Shown here: positions 1-8,101 of the stretch, piece after piece
Layout of the letters: the number at the start of each line of letters is the position of its first letter
Numbering within the stretch: the stretch's first letter is position 1
Origin: Phycisphaerae bacterium
GTDB lineage: Bacteria; Planctomycetota; Phycisphaerae; UBA1845
Assembly (NCBI GenBank): GCA_028277545.1
Contig: JANQGB010000831.1
Location: 1-13,868, forward strand
Reading direction: 5' to 3'
DNA: 13,868 bases
Translations under genes and position numbers: made by a program
The notes under the pieces: model-generated
What the model was told of the DNA's origin: nothing
Database searches by the model: none
The model's input: the letters and a program-made list of their open reading frames with translations, nothing else

Positions 1-3000
1 AACCGCCCGGCCGTGTTTGACACCGGGTAGAACACGAATCGCAAGTTGGTCACGCCTTCGGCCAGCACACCACTAACGCCGTCATACACCCGGGTGAACG
101 TGGCGCGGTCGTCGTTCTGATTCAGATACCCGAAATCACCGGAGGTCACGGTCATGATCAGCGGCTCGAAGGAGACCATGTTGTCCTGCGATACCCATAC
201 GTCGTAGTGCTGGAAAAGCCGGCCATTGAAGGGTGCGCCGGGATCTTCGTTAGCGGCGAAGACCACGATCTCCGTTATGTCCGTGGGCTCTGCCAAGTCG
301 TAGCGGATGACCAAGGACGCCCTGTTGTAGTCCGCCAATACGGCCTCGACCGTCGAGCCTGGCACGCCGTCGGTGAGGTCGGCCGCCCCTCCCGGAGGTG
401 TAGCCCCATGGAATCCAGGGCTCGGCTCGGTGTACAAGATCTCCAGGCAGCCGCCGTCCTGCATGTTCCAGGCACTGACGCCGTTGTCGGGATCAACGTC
501 ACCGGTCTCCACCTCACCGACCTGCCCGTTGAGCAGATCATCGGCCGAAAGGGCCTGACTCAGGCCCGCCAGCGTCGGAGCAAGTTCGAACTCCCGAATG
601 ATGGTGCTGTCAGCCACGGTGACCGGCGCCGACTCGGCGCTGGTCGCGCCGTTGACTGTCTGCACGGCGGTTACCACGTCATATGGCTGCAGCTCCGTCG
701 TGCTCACCGCCACCGTATCGGCGCCGCCCGCGGCGTTGCCGGCCGGGCTGCCGTTAATCAGCACTTCCACGGTCGACGCGGTCGCGTAAGGAGCGGAGTA
801 GAGCCCACTTACGGTAACCTCCGCCAGACCCGGCAGCAGCGGAGACGCGACGACCGGAGTTCCGGGCGCCGCCTGGATGGCCACCGGATACGCCAGGTCG
901 CTAACGCCGCCTGCACCCAGATCCTGCGTGGCGGAGATGGAATCGCCCGGCAGCAGGCTCAGCCCTCCGAAATCGGTCGCCGTGCCGGTGGGCGGCAAGG
1001 GTATGCCGGCAGGTTCGCCGTTTACGTACAATTGAATCGAGGTGGCACCGGCGTCGTTGAGAATGCGGATTGTGTCCTGATCACCCGCGACTATAGGCGC
1101 CACGATCTCGGGAAGCGGGACCCCCGGGTTGGTCGGTTGTCCGCGGCAGAGCATGTGGAAGCGAATTGCGGTTGAGGTGTCGTCTATCAGGGCACTCGTC
1201 CCGCAAGTCGAACCAACTCGCTGTAGTACGCCGACTGACTCAAGGCCCGCACCATCATAAGTCCACTCCAGCCGATGGCTGAAGAAGCCCTCGTATGCTG
1301 CCGCATCCGTCAACGCCGATGCGGTGAGTTCGTCGGGGCTCTGGCCGCGAGTGAAGGGCAGACGGTTCACACCGTCTTCCATGTCCAGAATCGTAGCACC
1401 GACTTCACCGCTGGCATCAATCAGTTGAATCGAATCCACGAACACCTCCCACGGACCATTGCTCGTCGCGTCCGCCAGGGTGAACCAGAGGCTGTCCATG
1501 GTGTAGAACCCGCTGGGCGAAGGCATAAGCTGTCCGTCGCCGCCGAGGGCGCTTAGCACCAGATCGTCGTCGTCCAAAGGGATATCGATGTTCTGCCACA
1601 CCCCGTCACTGGTGAACACGGGCTGACCCTGGGGCGCCCAGGAAGCGCCCCCGGCCGCCGAAGTGGCTCCCACCCACTCCCAGCCGGCGCCGTAGTCACA
1701 GCTCCCGGTGCCGCCTTCGTCCAGCAGTACCGCGAAGGTGTAGGCCGGCGGCTCGGGCAACACGGTGACCTCGGCTGACGGTTCGCTGACCACGCCGCTC
1801 TGGCCGTTACGCTGCGTGGCGGTGTAGACCTCGCCTGCCTGGGCCTCGTCGATGGTGAAGACAACTTCGTCGGCCGGCAGGCCGCTGGTGGTGACCAACA
1901 GTTCGGCGCCGTCGCGATAGAGCGTGACCCGATCAACCGACGCCGCCAGATCGGTTACTGTCACCTCGGTGTCGCCGGCCACGATGGGCCAGACTACGGT
2001 CGGCGGCAGGATGGGGTCCGGTTCGGCGGCCTCGAACTGGAGCTCGTCGATCGCGAAGTCGATCTTGCGCTCCGGGCCGGCGCCGACGTAGGTAATCGCC
2101 ACGTGCTCCAGAGTGCCCCGACTGTTGGGCGTGTTCAGGTCGCCGTCACCGGTGAGACCGGTAATGCCGCCGCCTTGCGGAGTTCCGTTCACCGACACTA
2201 CGCCCGTGCTGAGATCCCACTCGATTGTGTACGGGTTGACCTGCGGAGGGAAGGTGGCCGCCGGAATCGGAACTCGCTGTCCGTTGGCGCCGATGAAGTA
2301 ACCGAAGCGCTCCTGGTCATCGCCGCTCGGGATGGTGTCGATCGTGCCGTTGGGCCCCGCCGAGATTACCGCCGTGCCCAGAGGCAGATCCAAGGCCACA
2401 AGGTCGGTGCCCACGGCATATTCCTGTATGTCGTCACCGTCAGCCGTCGTGTCGACTATCCCGTCCTCACCGGCGGTGATTCCGTTGATCGTGGTGTCCA
2501 CGCCAACCCACTCGATCGGTCCCGACGTGCCGCCATCGTGCAGTTGCGGGGCTATCACGTCAGTCTCGCGAACGCCGAGGCACAGACCGATCTCACCCCA
2601 GAACAGTTCGCTGCGGTTGACCATACGGAAGCGGACCTTGCCCTCGGTATGCAACGACGGATTGGGCCGTACCTGCCCCTGGTAGGTGGTGAGCCTGATC
2701 CAGGACTCCTCGCTGGCGTCCTCCGCCCAGGCGAAGAAGACCTCTTCGGCCGCAGCGCCCTCAGTCTGCAGGCCGGAGGCCCGGTAGGCATCGTTGGACA
2801 CGAAGTTGCCCTCGCCCTCGCAGCTCTCGCCCGCAGGACAGTCCCGGTCGTAGGCGCAGGGTGTACCGGCCTCACTACACTCGCCGATCAACTTCTCGCA
2901 TGCCGCGCCGAAGTCACAGTCACCATCAGTTACACAGGCATCGCCGGTACCCTCGCACTCGCCGAGCTTGTCGAGGTGCTCGCTAGTGGTCGTGGTCCAC

Positions 3001-3155
3001 CCGGGCCGGCGGAACATCTCCTGCGACGTGGCGGGATCGTCGATCGGCGGCCCGTTGAAGCCCACCACTTCGGACGGGTACTGCGCCCAAAGCGGAGCGG
3101 CGCACACCGCCACCAGTCCGGCGCACATACACATGACTCGCAGTGATCTGACCAT
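1..3155 (-). CDS. Large secreted multidomain protein (C-terminus beyond left edge)
   Basis: The frame is open for 1051 codons from ATG at 3155 to the left edge, and I translated most of it without meeting a stop. The start has a strong GGAGGAG 8 bases upstream. Residues 1-24 form a type I signal peptide with probable cleavage after LWA, so the protein is exported; no lipobox is present. Residues 67-112 carry two tandem C-x6-C-x5-C-x5-C units. About 120-380 and 470-680 look like carbohydrate-binding or LamG-like beta-sandwich modules rich in W and G. Ig-like modules with repeated PIVAGD openings lie near 385-470, 680-755 and 760-842. About 850-1051 resembles a discoidin (F5/8-C)-like domain, with LTDG, YDL and YDVWVS signatures. 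No catalytic motif is visible. A surface adhesin or glycan-binding role is inferred from the architecture only. A cell-surface anchor or sorting domain may lie past the edge. Confidence 0.85.
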   Translation of the reverse strand, partial: MVRSLRVMCMCAGLVAVCAAPLWAQYPSEVVGFNGPPIDDPATSQEMFRRPGWTTTTSEHLDKLGECEGTGDACVTDGDCDFGAACEKLIGECSEAGTPCAYDRDCPAGESCEGEGNFVSNDAYRASGLQTEGAAAEEVFFAWAEDASEESWIRLTTYQGQVRPNPSLHTEGKVRFRMVNRSELFWGEIGLCLGVRETDVIAPQLHDGGTSGPIEWVGVDTTINGITAGEDGIVDTTADGDDIQEYAVGTDLVALDLPLGTAVISAGPNGTIDTIPSGDDQERFGYFIGANGQRVPIPAATFPPQVNPYTIEWDLSTGVVSVNGTPQGGGITGLTGDGDLNTPNSRGTLEHVAITYVGAGPERKIDFAIDELQFEAAEPDPILPPTVVWPIVAGDTEVTVTDLAASVDRVTLYRDGAELLVTTSGLPADEVVFTIDEAQAGEVYTATQRNGQSGVVSEPSAEVTVLPEPPAYTFAVLLDEGGTGSCDYGAGWEWVGATSAAGGASWAPQGQPVFTSDGVWQNIDIPLDDDDLVLSALGGDGQLMPSPSGFYTMDSLWFTLADATSNGPWEVFVDSIQLIDASGEVGATILDMEDGVNRLPFTRGQSPDELTASALTDAAAYEGFFSHRLEWTYDGAGLESVGVLQRVGSTCGTSALIDDTSTAIRFHMLCRGQPTNPGVPLPEIVAPIVAGDQDTIRILNDAGATSIQLYVNGEPAGIPLPPTGTATDFGGLSLLPGDSISATQDLGAGGVSDLAYPVAIQAAPGTPVVASPLLPGLAEVTVSGLYSAPYATASTVEVLINGSPAGNAAGGADTVAVSTTELQPYDVVTAVQTVNGATSAESAPVTVADSTIIREFELAPTLAGLSQALSADDLLNGQVGEVETGDVDPDNGVSAWNMQDGGCLEILYTEPSPGFHGATPPGGAADLTDGVPGSTVEAVLADYNRASLVIRYDLAEPTDITEIVVFAANEDPGAPFNGRLFQHYDVWVSQDNMVSFEPLIMTVTSGDFGYLNQNDDRATFTRVYDGVSGVLAEGVTNLRFVFYPVSNTAGR

Positions 3156-3163
3156 CTTCTTGT

Positions 3164-3170
3164 CTCCTCC
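3164..3170 (-). promoter_or_regulatory. Ribosome binding site of the large secreted protein
   Basis: GGAGGAG on the minus strand lies 8 bases before the ATG at 3155. It fixes that start, and the signal peptide begins exactly there. Confidence 0.7.
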
Positions 3171-3417
3171 CCAGCCAGGGGCAGCACCGGTTAGACCCGT
3201 CGGGTGGCGTAACAGGCAGGCTTGGTTACCAGGTTCCCAACTCCTCCGGCAAGCGGCCTTGCATCCGCCAGAAGTCGCTCCACGATCTGTGCAACCACGC
3301 TGGCACTGCTTGCCGGATAACACTCCGAGCACGCTATCATGCTCGCCTCATTATTGTAGCCTAAAACTTACCGTGCTTACACCTTCTTTTCCGGAACTAC
3401 CGCCAGAATTTGAGGAC

Positions 3418-3550
3418 TAGGGGACGTTTTCCTGATCGAGCCTGGTGTAGCCCGACTCCGAGTTCCTGGCGGCATGGGCACTGTGGCACGTGAGGTCGCT
3501 GCGCTGTTTCTCTCAGCCTCAACGTGCGGCGGCGGGTGACAGGCGTCGCA
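3418..3550 (-). pseudogene. Possible decayed doubled-CXXCH (haem cytochrome-like) 3' fragment
   Basis: Minus-strand codons starting at 3550 read CDACHPPPHVEAE. Another frame, in phase with the codon at 3488, reads SDLTCHSAHAARNSESGYTR and then LDQENVP and a stop near 3418. Spliced by an indel near 3515, they resemble the end of a doubled-CXXCH protein (C-x-x-C-H-x-x-H, then x-x-x-C-H-x-A-H). The first Cys of the second motif is Asp here. No ribosome site or upstream portion was found. It may be chance in GC-rich DNA, so confidence is low. Confidence 0.2.
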
Positions 3551-3714
3551 CCGCACGCGGCCCCCCGGCGCTGGGACTCAACTTCGATGTCTTCGGTCCA
3601 CCGTCCGAGAAGACTGACTGAAAGCTCTCGCGATGCCGCGGCCGGCAGCCACGATCCCGGGGTGCACGCCGTTACACGCCGGCCTCAGTGACGGCTTCCT
3701 CTCATCGCGTGTAC

Positions 3715-3742
3715 ATGACAACATTGTTTCGCGCGCTATACT
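3715..3742 (+). promoter_or_regulatory. Sigma70-type promoter candidate for the dioxygenase gene
   Basis: ATGACA at 3715-3720 matches the -35 consensus TTGACA at 5 of 6 positions. TATACT at 3737-3742 matches TATAAT at 5 of 6. The spacer is 16 bases. Transcription would start near 3749 and leave a leader of about 140 bases before the ATG at 3891. It is the best promoter match I saw in the window, and it lies in a locally AT-richer stretch. Confidence 0.4.
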
Positions 3743-3890
3743 GACCAGGGACGGGCCTACGCCTCCACACGTGTGCAACCTGCAGGACCAGCGGCGCCGG
3801 CCCGGGCAGTGACCGATAAGCGCCCCGGACCGGAGCGCCAAGCAGCCAGATCGACGCCAAACGTAGGGAGCTATACGGAGAGACGCAACC

Positions 3891-4739
3891 ATGGTTGAAC
3901 GCTCGCTGTTACCCACTAACGAGGACGTGGCCTCGTTCCGACAGGCCGGTTACTGGCTGGGCGGCAAAGTAGTCTCGGACCAGATGTTGGAGCGGCTTCG
4001 TGCCGCCATGGACGACGTGTACAACGGAGAGTTCGAGACGGGGCGTGAACCCTGGGGCGGTGGCTGGAAGAGCGACGGCAATCCCGCGGCCATCCGCAAG
4101 ACGGACAACGCCCACTGGTCCAACCGGACCATCCGCGAGTTGGCGCTGAACGAGACTATCGGAGCCATGGCGGCGCGTCTCATGGCTACACCCGAGGTGC
4201 GGTTATGGCATGACCAGCTCCTATATAAACCCGGGCAAGCCAGCCAAGCGAGCAGCAGCACCGGCAACGTCGGTTGGCATCAGGACCATGGTTACTGGCA
4301 ATGCACCAGCGCTGATCTGATCACCGCCTGGGTCGCCTTCGACGATGTGACCTTGCAGAACGGGTGCATGCAGGTGGTGCCGGGCAGTCACCGCGACGGG
4401 CTGCTGCCGGTGGGCGACTTCTTTCAACTCGACCTCGACGCCCTGCAAGCCAGAATCGAGCAACACACCGTCCGCGAGTTCCGTACGGAGCCGTGCGCTC
4501 TACGGGCCGGAGAGGTGAGCTTCCATCACTGCCTGACGGTTCACGGAAGCGGCCCCAACCTCACTACCAAGCCTCGCCGGTCGCTCGTCTTGCACCTTAT
4601 GCCGGCTCACGCCCGATACCAGGCAGGTACGCCTTCCGACGACCACATGAATGCCATTCTGTTGCGACAGGACGGCGGAGTGGACGGCGATCTGTTCGCG
4701 GGTGAACATTGGCCTGTGCTTTGCGCAGCGCAACAGTAG
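3891..4739 (+). CDS. Phytanoyl-CoA dioxygenase (PhyH) family Fe(II)/2-oxoglutarate oxygenase
   Basis: This 282-residue protein has the usual length for bacterial PhyH-family enzymes, which hydroxylate small molecules using Fe(II), O2 and 2-oxoglutarate. The iron triad is visible as H130 and D132 in GWHQDHGYW and H218 in LTVHGSGPN. R229/R230 in KPRRSLVLH would bind 2-oxoglutarate. The core strand motif MQVVPGSHRDG is at 160-170. There is no signal peptide, so it is cytosolic. The ATG is preceded by GGAG at 3877-3880. A promoter candidate stands about 150 bases upstream, so it is probably transcribed alone. Its 3' end meets the GH31 gene head-on after 11 bases. The substrate cannot be read from sequence. 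Relatives in other lineages act on very different compounds, so 'phytanoyl-CoA' should not be taken literally. Confidence 0.88.
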   Translation: MVERSLLPTNEDVASFRQAGYWLGGKVVSDQMLERLRAAMDDVYNGEFETGREPWGGGWKSDGNPAAIRKTDNAHWSNRTIRELALNETIGAMAARLMATPEVRLWHDQLLYKPGQASQASSSTGNVGWHQDHGYWQCTSADLITAWVAFDDVTLQNGCMQVVPGSHRDGLLPVGDFFQLDLDALQARIEQHTVREFRTEPCALRAGEVSFHHCLTVHGSGPNLTTKPRRSLVLHLMPAHARYQAGTPSDDHMNAILLRQDGGVDGDLFAGEHWPVLCAAQQ

Positions 4740-4750
4740 CCAAACGCGCC

Positions 4751-6781
4751 CTAGCTGGCCCATCCGCCGCCGGTGATCCTGTGCCGCGGGCCGGCCAATA
4801 CCTGGCTGGGGCGGGCGGCCACCTCGCCCAGCGTAACGGCGAAGCCATCCCGGACCCATAGCGGCATGACGTCCAGTGGAACCGACTCCTCTATCCAGGT
4901 GGGGCCGGTTTCGGTGCGGGTGGAGAAGGCGTCGTGCCAGAGGCCGTCGGGCAGCCAGTACCGCGCCTTGGAGTCTTCGCTGGCCACCGGCGCCACCAGC
5001 AGCGCGTCACCCAGCATGTACTGGCCCAGACATTCATAGGACTCGGCACGGTCAAACTCGAACCACATGGGCCTGGCCGGCACGACTCCGGTTTGGTGGG
5101 CCTCCGCCGCCAGGGCGTCGAGGTATGGCAGCAGCCGGGTGCGCAGGTTCATAAACCTGCGGGAGATCTCCAGCGATTGCGGCGTAAAGCGCCAGGGCTC
5201 GCGCACTCCGTCAAAGCTGTGCAGCCTCATGATGGGGCCCAGACAGCCGAGTTGCACCCAGCGCAGGTACAGATCGTCTGGCGGCTGATTGGTGGGTCTC
5301 TCCTTGGCGTCCGAGTAGAACCCGCCGATGTCGTGCGAAACGTACGCCATCAAAGCCCCGGCCGCTCGCACGATGGTCTCCACCTCGAAGGCCAGCACTT
5401 CCCACTGACTGCACGCGTCACCGCTGAAGAGCATCGCGTCGCGATGGGCGCCAAGACCGCCGGCCCGGGCCAGCACGATTGGTGTATGTCCCTCGCGTCG
5501 AGCGAGATGCTGGCGGTAGACGTGATTGAGCCAGGAGCACTCATCGCGGCCGTCCGCCTTCTTGACGCTGCCGTCAATCCACCAGAAGTCGCAGCCGCCG
5601 TCCTCGATGTCGCGGTGTAGTACACTGAGGTAGGCGTCAGCCTGCCTGCGATCGTGAATATCGACTTTCATACTGCCGGCCTGTAGCGGATGCCAGTCGC
5701 CCCGGTCGCCCAGGATCCGTCCATCATGCCCGGCCTGGGCGATGAACTCCTCCGCCCGCGGCTCGGACGGGCGAACGTACAGCGGATGGATGTTGAAAGT
5801 GGCCTTGAGATCCTGCTCCTTCAGCCAACTCGCGAACCGGGCCGGCTCGGGGAACATTTTGGCGTTCCAGGAGTAGCCGTACCACTCCTTGCCGTGCCAG
5901 TCCATGTCCACGCTGATCAGACTCAGCGGCAGGTCGTGCCTGGCAAAGTCGGCCACAACTCGTTCGAAATCCTGCTGCCCGAGTTCGCTGTAATTGGAAT
6001 ACCAGATACCGAGCAGGAACGGCGGAATCCGCGGGATAGCTCCCAGCAGAAAGGTCAGTTCGCGGACCGCCAGTTTCCAGTCGCAGTCGTGGTAGACCAG
6101 GTAGAGGATGAACGGCTCGGGATCCTGGCGCTGCCCGATCCACTCTGTACTCGTGTCCCAGGGGGGTGTGTCGTCGCGAAAGATAGTCAGACCCGATCGC
6201 GTCAACAAGCCCGGCGGACTGCTGCTCACCGCCTTTTGCGCCGCCAGGACGCGCTCGGGCCACGCTTTCAGCACGTCGGACTGCTCGCCCTCGATCAGTC
6301 GCCGGACCTCGTCGTTACGCTGATCGGTATCCGGAGCCTTACCGATCACCTCTGTGAGCGCGGCCTCCATCTCCATCGTCAAAACCGCCGTGTTCCATAC
6401 GTAGCGGTCGAAGCCGACCAGCGGATCGACCGCCTGCACGCCGCGGGGGATGTAGTCGCGCCACAGATTATCGAGAGCCAGAAACGGTGCCCCGAGGTTC
6501 TCCTCATCCAGGTCGCCGGGGCGCCAGGCGCGCTGGCCGCCGGCACGCTGCCACCGTATTTCGAGATTCTCCGGGTGTGGCGCCTGGCCGTCGTTGGCAA
6601 CCTTGATGGCTACCTGGCCACCACACACCACCACCTCGCCGGACTCCGGGATGGCAACATTCGCGAATTCCGCGCGTTGCACCGCGAACGTCGGCCCGAC
6701 CTCCGCGCCGGCGGGGGCGAAGACCAGGCGGGCGATGTGCTCGTTCATTTGGCTTACGCTGACTGTCCATCTGGATGGCAT
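4751..6781 (-). CDS. Glycoside hydrolase family 31 (alpha-glycosidase)
   Basis: The protein has 676 residues from ATG 6781. GH31 enzymes hydrolyse terminal alpha-linkages (glucose, xylose, galactose or sulfoquinovose depending on subgroup) with retention. The N-terminal beta-sandwich is followed by a (beta/alpha)8 barrel. The barrel shows PPFLLGIWYSNY, the strand VDMDWHG, and the nucleophile Asp403 in DFWWIDGS. Acid/base Asp455 lies in FSGDACSQWEVL and the conserved SHDIGG follows. The C-terminal part has RPMWFEFD and GDALLVAPV. The classical nucleophile motif W-x-D-M-N-E is replaced by WWIDGS, which points to a divergent subgroup. There is no signal peptide, so it is cytosolic and fits intracellular cleavage of an imported glycoside. 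I chose 6781 because GGAG lies 10 bases before it and the fold starts at once. An in-frame ATG at 6820, four bases past the permease stop, has no ribosome site. Confidence 0.92.
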   Translation of the reverse strand: MPSRWTVSVSQMNEHIARLVFAPAGAEVGPTFAVQRAEFANVAIPESGEVVVCGGQVAIKVANDGQAPHPENLEIRWQRAGGQRAWRPGDLDEENLGAPFLALDNLWRDYIPRGVQAVDPLVGFDRYVWNTAVLTMEMEAALTEVIGKAPDTDQRNDEVRRLIEGEQSDVLKAWPERVLAAQKAVSSSPPGLLTRSGLTIFRDDTPPWDTSTEWIGQRQDPEPFILYLVYHDCDWKLAVRELTFLLGAIPRIPPFLLGIWYSNYSELGQQDFERVVADFARHDLPLSLISVDMDWHGKEWYGYSWNAKMFPEPARFASWLKEQDLKATFNIHPLYVRPSEPRAEEFIAQAGHDGRILGDRGDWHPLQAGSMKVDIHDRRQADAYLSVLHRDIEDGGCDFWWIDGSVKKADGRDECSWLNHVYRQHLARREGHTPIVLARAGGLGAHRDAMLFSGDACSQWEVLAFEVETIVRAAGALMAYVSHDIGGFYSDAKERPTNQPPDDLYLRWVQLGCLGPIMRLHSFDGVREPWRFTPQSLEISRRFMNLRTRLLPYLDALAAEAHQTGVVPARPMWFEFDRAESYECLGQYMLGDALLVAPVASEDSKARYWLPDGLWHDAFSTRTETGPTWIEESVPLDVMPLWVRDGFAVTLGEVAARPSQVLAGPRHRITGGGWAS

Positions 6782-6791
6782 TGTATCTGGT

Positions 6792-6795
6792 CTCC
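6792..6795 (-). promoter_or_regulatory. Ribosome binding site deciding the GH31 start
   Basis: GGAG (with a following A) on the minus strand lies 10 bases before the ATG at 6781. The competing upstream ATG at 6820 has only a G-run too far away. The site therefore favours the shorter protein. Confidence 0.5.
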
Positions 6796-6824
6796 GATTG
6801 GCATTGGCGGGCGTCGCCATAGCG

Positions 6825-7652
6825 CTACTGCTTTACGGCCCCCAACGTCAGGCCGCTGATAAACTCCCGCTGCAGGGCAAAGAAGAGCAGGATAATCGGC
6901 GAGATGCTGATCAGGGTGCCCGCCAGTATCACGCCATGTTCCTGCTGGTAGATGGACGACACCACGTTGGTGATGGCCAGCGTCAGGAGATAGTCGTTCT
7001 CGTCCCGCAGCACAATCATGGGCCAAAGGTACGCGTTCCAAGTACCCAGGAAAGTGAAGATCACCAGGGCGCTGAGGATTGGCCTGACCAGCGGCAGCAC
7101 CAGCGTCCAGAAGATACGCAGCTCACCGGCCCCGTCCAGGCGCCCGGCGTCGATGATGGCAGCGGGTACGCTGCGCAGATATTGCCGCATGATAAGCACT
7201 CCGAACCCGCTGGCCGCCCCGGGAAGAATCACGCCCCAGAAGGTACCGATCATGCCGAGAGCGTTGACCAGCTTGAAGAGGGGCGCCAACAACACAACGG
7301 GCGGCAAGAGCATGGTTCCCAGAATCAGTACCGTCACCGCCCGCTTGCCGCGGAACTCGAACTTGGCCAGCGCGTACCCGCCCATGGCGCTGACCATGGC
7401 GCCCAGCAAGGCAGCAGTGCTGGATACCAGCACCGTGTTCGCCAGATAGGTCAGGAAGGGAACCTGGTCGAACAGGAATGCGTAGTTTCGAATCGTGGGC
7501 TCCGCCGGAATCAGGCCGCTGTCCTGGCCCATGATCTCGTCCTGAGTCTTGAACGAGCTGGAGATCATCCAGATAAAGGGGCCCAGGGTGAACAGTGTCA
7601 CCACCAGCAGCAGAGTATAGGTTCCAATTCGAGGCACCTTCATGACGAACAT
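6825..7652 (-). CDS. Sugar ABC transporter permease, MalG type
   Basis: This 275-residue inner-membrane subunit of a carbohydrate importer has about six transmembrane segments. The first is at about 11-31 and the last at about 242-260. The cytoplasmic coupling (EAA) loop is at about 164-190, with the DAGRLDGAGELRIF core and a following LPLVRP. The length and the C-terminal 'REFISGLTLGAVKQ' ending are typical of the MalG side of the pair. It would pair with the MalF-type subunit encoded upstream and with an ATPase not found here. The start is either 7652 or three codons later at 7643: an AGG abuts the first ATG but is 9 bases from the second. The stop lies 43 bases before the GH31 start. Unusually, the gene is cut off from its partner by 609 bases of palindromic DNA. 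Confidence 0.93.
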   Translation of the reverse strand: MFVMKVPRIGTYTLLLVVTLFTLGPFIWMISSSFKTQDEIMGQDSGLIPAEPTIRNYAFLFDQVPFLTYLANTVLVSSTAALLGAMVSAMGGYALAKFEFRGKRAVTVLILGTMLLPPVVLLAPLFKLVNALGMIGTFWGVILPGAASGFGVLIMRQYLRSVPAAIIDAGRLDGAGELRIFWTLVLPLVRPILSALVIFTFLGTWNAYLWPMIVLRDENDYLLTLAITNVVSSIYQQEHGVILAGTLISISPIILLFFALQREFISGLTLGAVKQ

Positions 7653-7694
7653 CCTGTCAGCAGCCTGTCGAAGACGGTCTGCTTACCCATATAG

Positions 7695-7751
7695 CACCGG
7701 TCTCCGGCCGATGTGAAGCAGTCGTTGTGGCATAGGTCTCCAGCCGATGCT
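7695..7751 (-). repeat. Two imperfect hairpin repeats with 36-base period
   Basis: Units start at 7695 and 7731, exactly 36 bases apart. Over the first 19 bases they differ at three positions. On the minus strand each reads CATCGG, a GGAGA-containing loop, then CC and a closing ATG or GTG, so each can fold. The units differ at the closing positions, and the 7695 unit pairs fully if one G-T pair is allowed. A third related but shortened copy (TGTGGCATCGG and following) is at about 7797-7815. Confidence 0.55.
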
Positions 7752-7846
7752 AAGCGCTTCTGCGGCCCCGACCTCCAGCTCGTACAGAGCCGTTGCTGTG
7801 GCATCGGCCGGAAGCCAACAATGTCCTGGCTGTTTGGGCCGAACTC

Positions 7847-7940
7847 GAACGCCAGCGGCCTGCACTGAACGTCATCCGTCCGGTCCTGTCTTCTCCACGC
7901 GCTAGGCCCGGCATTTATGCCGGGTGTTGAACGCCAGCGG
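7847..7940 (+). repeat. 12-base direct repeat flanking the left palindrome
   Basis: GAACGCCAGCGG occurs at 7847-7858 and again at 7929-7940. The copies lie on either side of the left copy of the 26-base inverted repeat. Confidence 0.6.
7900..7925 (+). repeat. 26-base inverted repeat, left copy
   Basis: This is an exact reverse complement of 8102-8127, and identity stops sharply at both ends. It contains an internal palindrome, CCCGGCAT-TT-ATGCCGGG (7908-7925 region), so each copy can also fold alone. Confidence 0.85.
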
Positions 7941-7948
7941 TTGGCATC

Positions 7949-7975
7949 AAGCCCGCTTTCAGCGGGCTTTTCGTT
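7949..7975 (+). terminator. Terminator-like hairpin facing away from the operon
   Basis: AAGCCCGCT (7949-7957), loop TTC and AGCGGGCTT (7961-7969) form a perfect 9-base-pair stem, followed by TTTCGTT. On the plus strand this is the form of a rho-independent terminator. On the minus strand, the sense of both flanking genes, the stem lacks a U-tract after it. It is more likely one member of the palindrome family than a working operon terminator. Confidence 0.4.
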
Positions 7976-8035
7976 GAGCGGGTTCACCCTCGAAGGCTTC
8001 GGCCTGCTCGACAGCGCCGATCGTCCTGACAGCCA

Positions 8036-8098
8036 CGTCTAAAGACGACCATCGAGAACCCCGGTGAACCGGGGTCGCGGATGCGGTGCTACGCATCC
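8036..8098. repeat. Three consecutive palindromes
   Basis: Three palindromes follow one another. They are CGTCT-aa-AGACG at 8036-8047, ACCCCGGT-ga-ACCGGGGT at 8058-8075, and GGATGCG-gtgcta-CGCATCC at 8079-8098. All stems are perfect. The first two have two-base centres, and the stems are unrelated in sequence to one another. Confidence 0.75.
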
Positions 8099-8101
8099 TG
8101 A

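Larger units (their letters stand above)
3156..3890. other. Divergent intergenic region, 735 bases
   Basis: No convincing intact gene lies here. The half next to the secreted protein has a TACAAT box on the minus strand at 3358-3353, a possible -10 without a good -35. Just past it is a small dyad, GAGCA/TGCTC, at 3327-3344. The middle (about 3418-3550) encodes, in two minus-strand frames, CDACH and LTCHSAH peptides that recall doubled-CXXCH cytochromes. The right half holds the promoter of the dioxygenase gene. Short open frames on both strands lack ribosome sites and coding character. Confidence 0.6.

Noticed and set aside
207..3146. Plus-strand frames of 322 and 347 codons (207-1175 and 2103-3146)
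   Set aside because: They are shadows of the large secreted protein on the minus strand, which has a signal peptide, ribosome site and coherent domains.
3578..3916. A 112-codon minus-strand frame over the dioxygenase start
   Set aside because: It overlaps a well-supported gene and its promoter, and has no ribosome site or known domain.
5690..6859. A 389-codon plus-strand frame
   Set aside because: It is antisense to the GH31 gene, with no recognisable domain and low-quality composition.
7695..7815. CRISPR array suggested by the 36-base period
   Set aside because: There are only two to three imperfect copies, the repeats and intervening bases do not separate into conserved repeat and unique spacer, and no cas gene is near.
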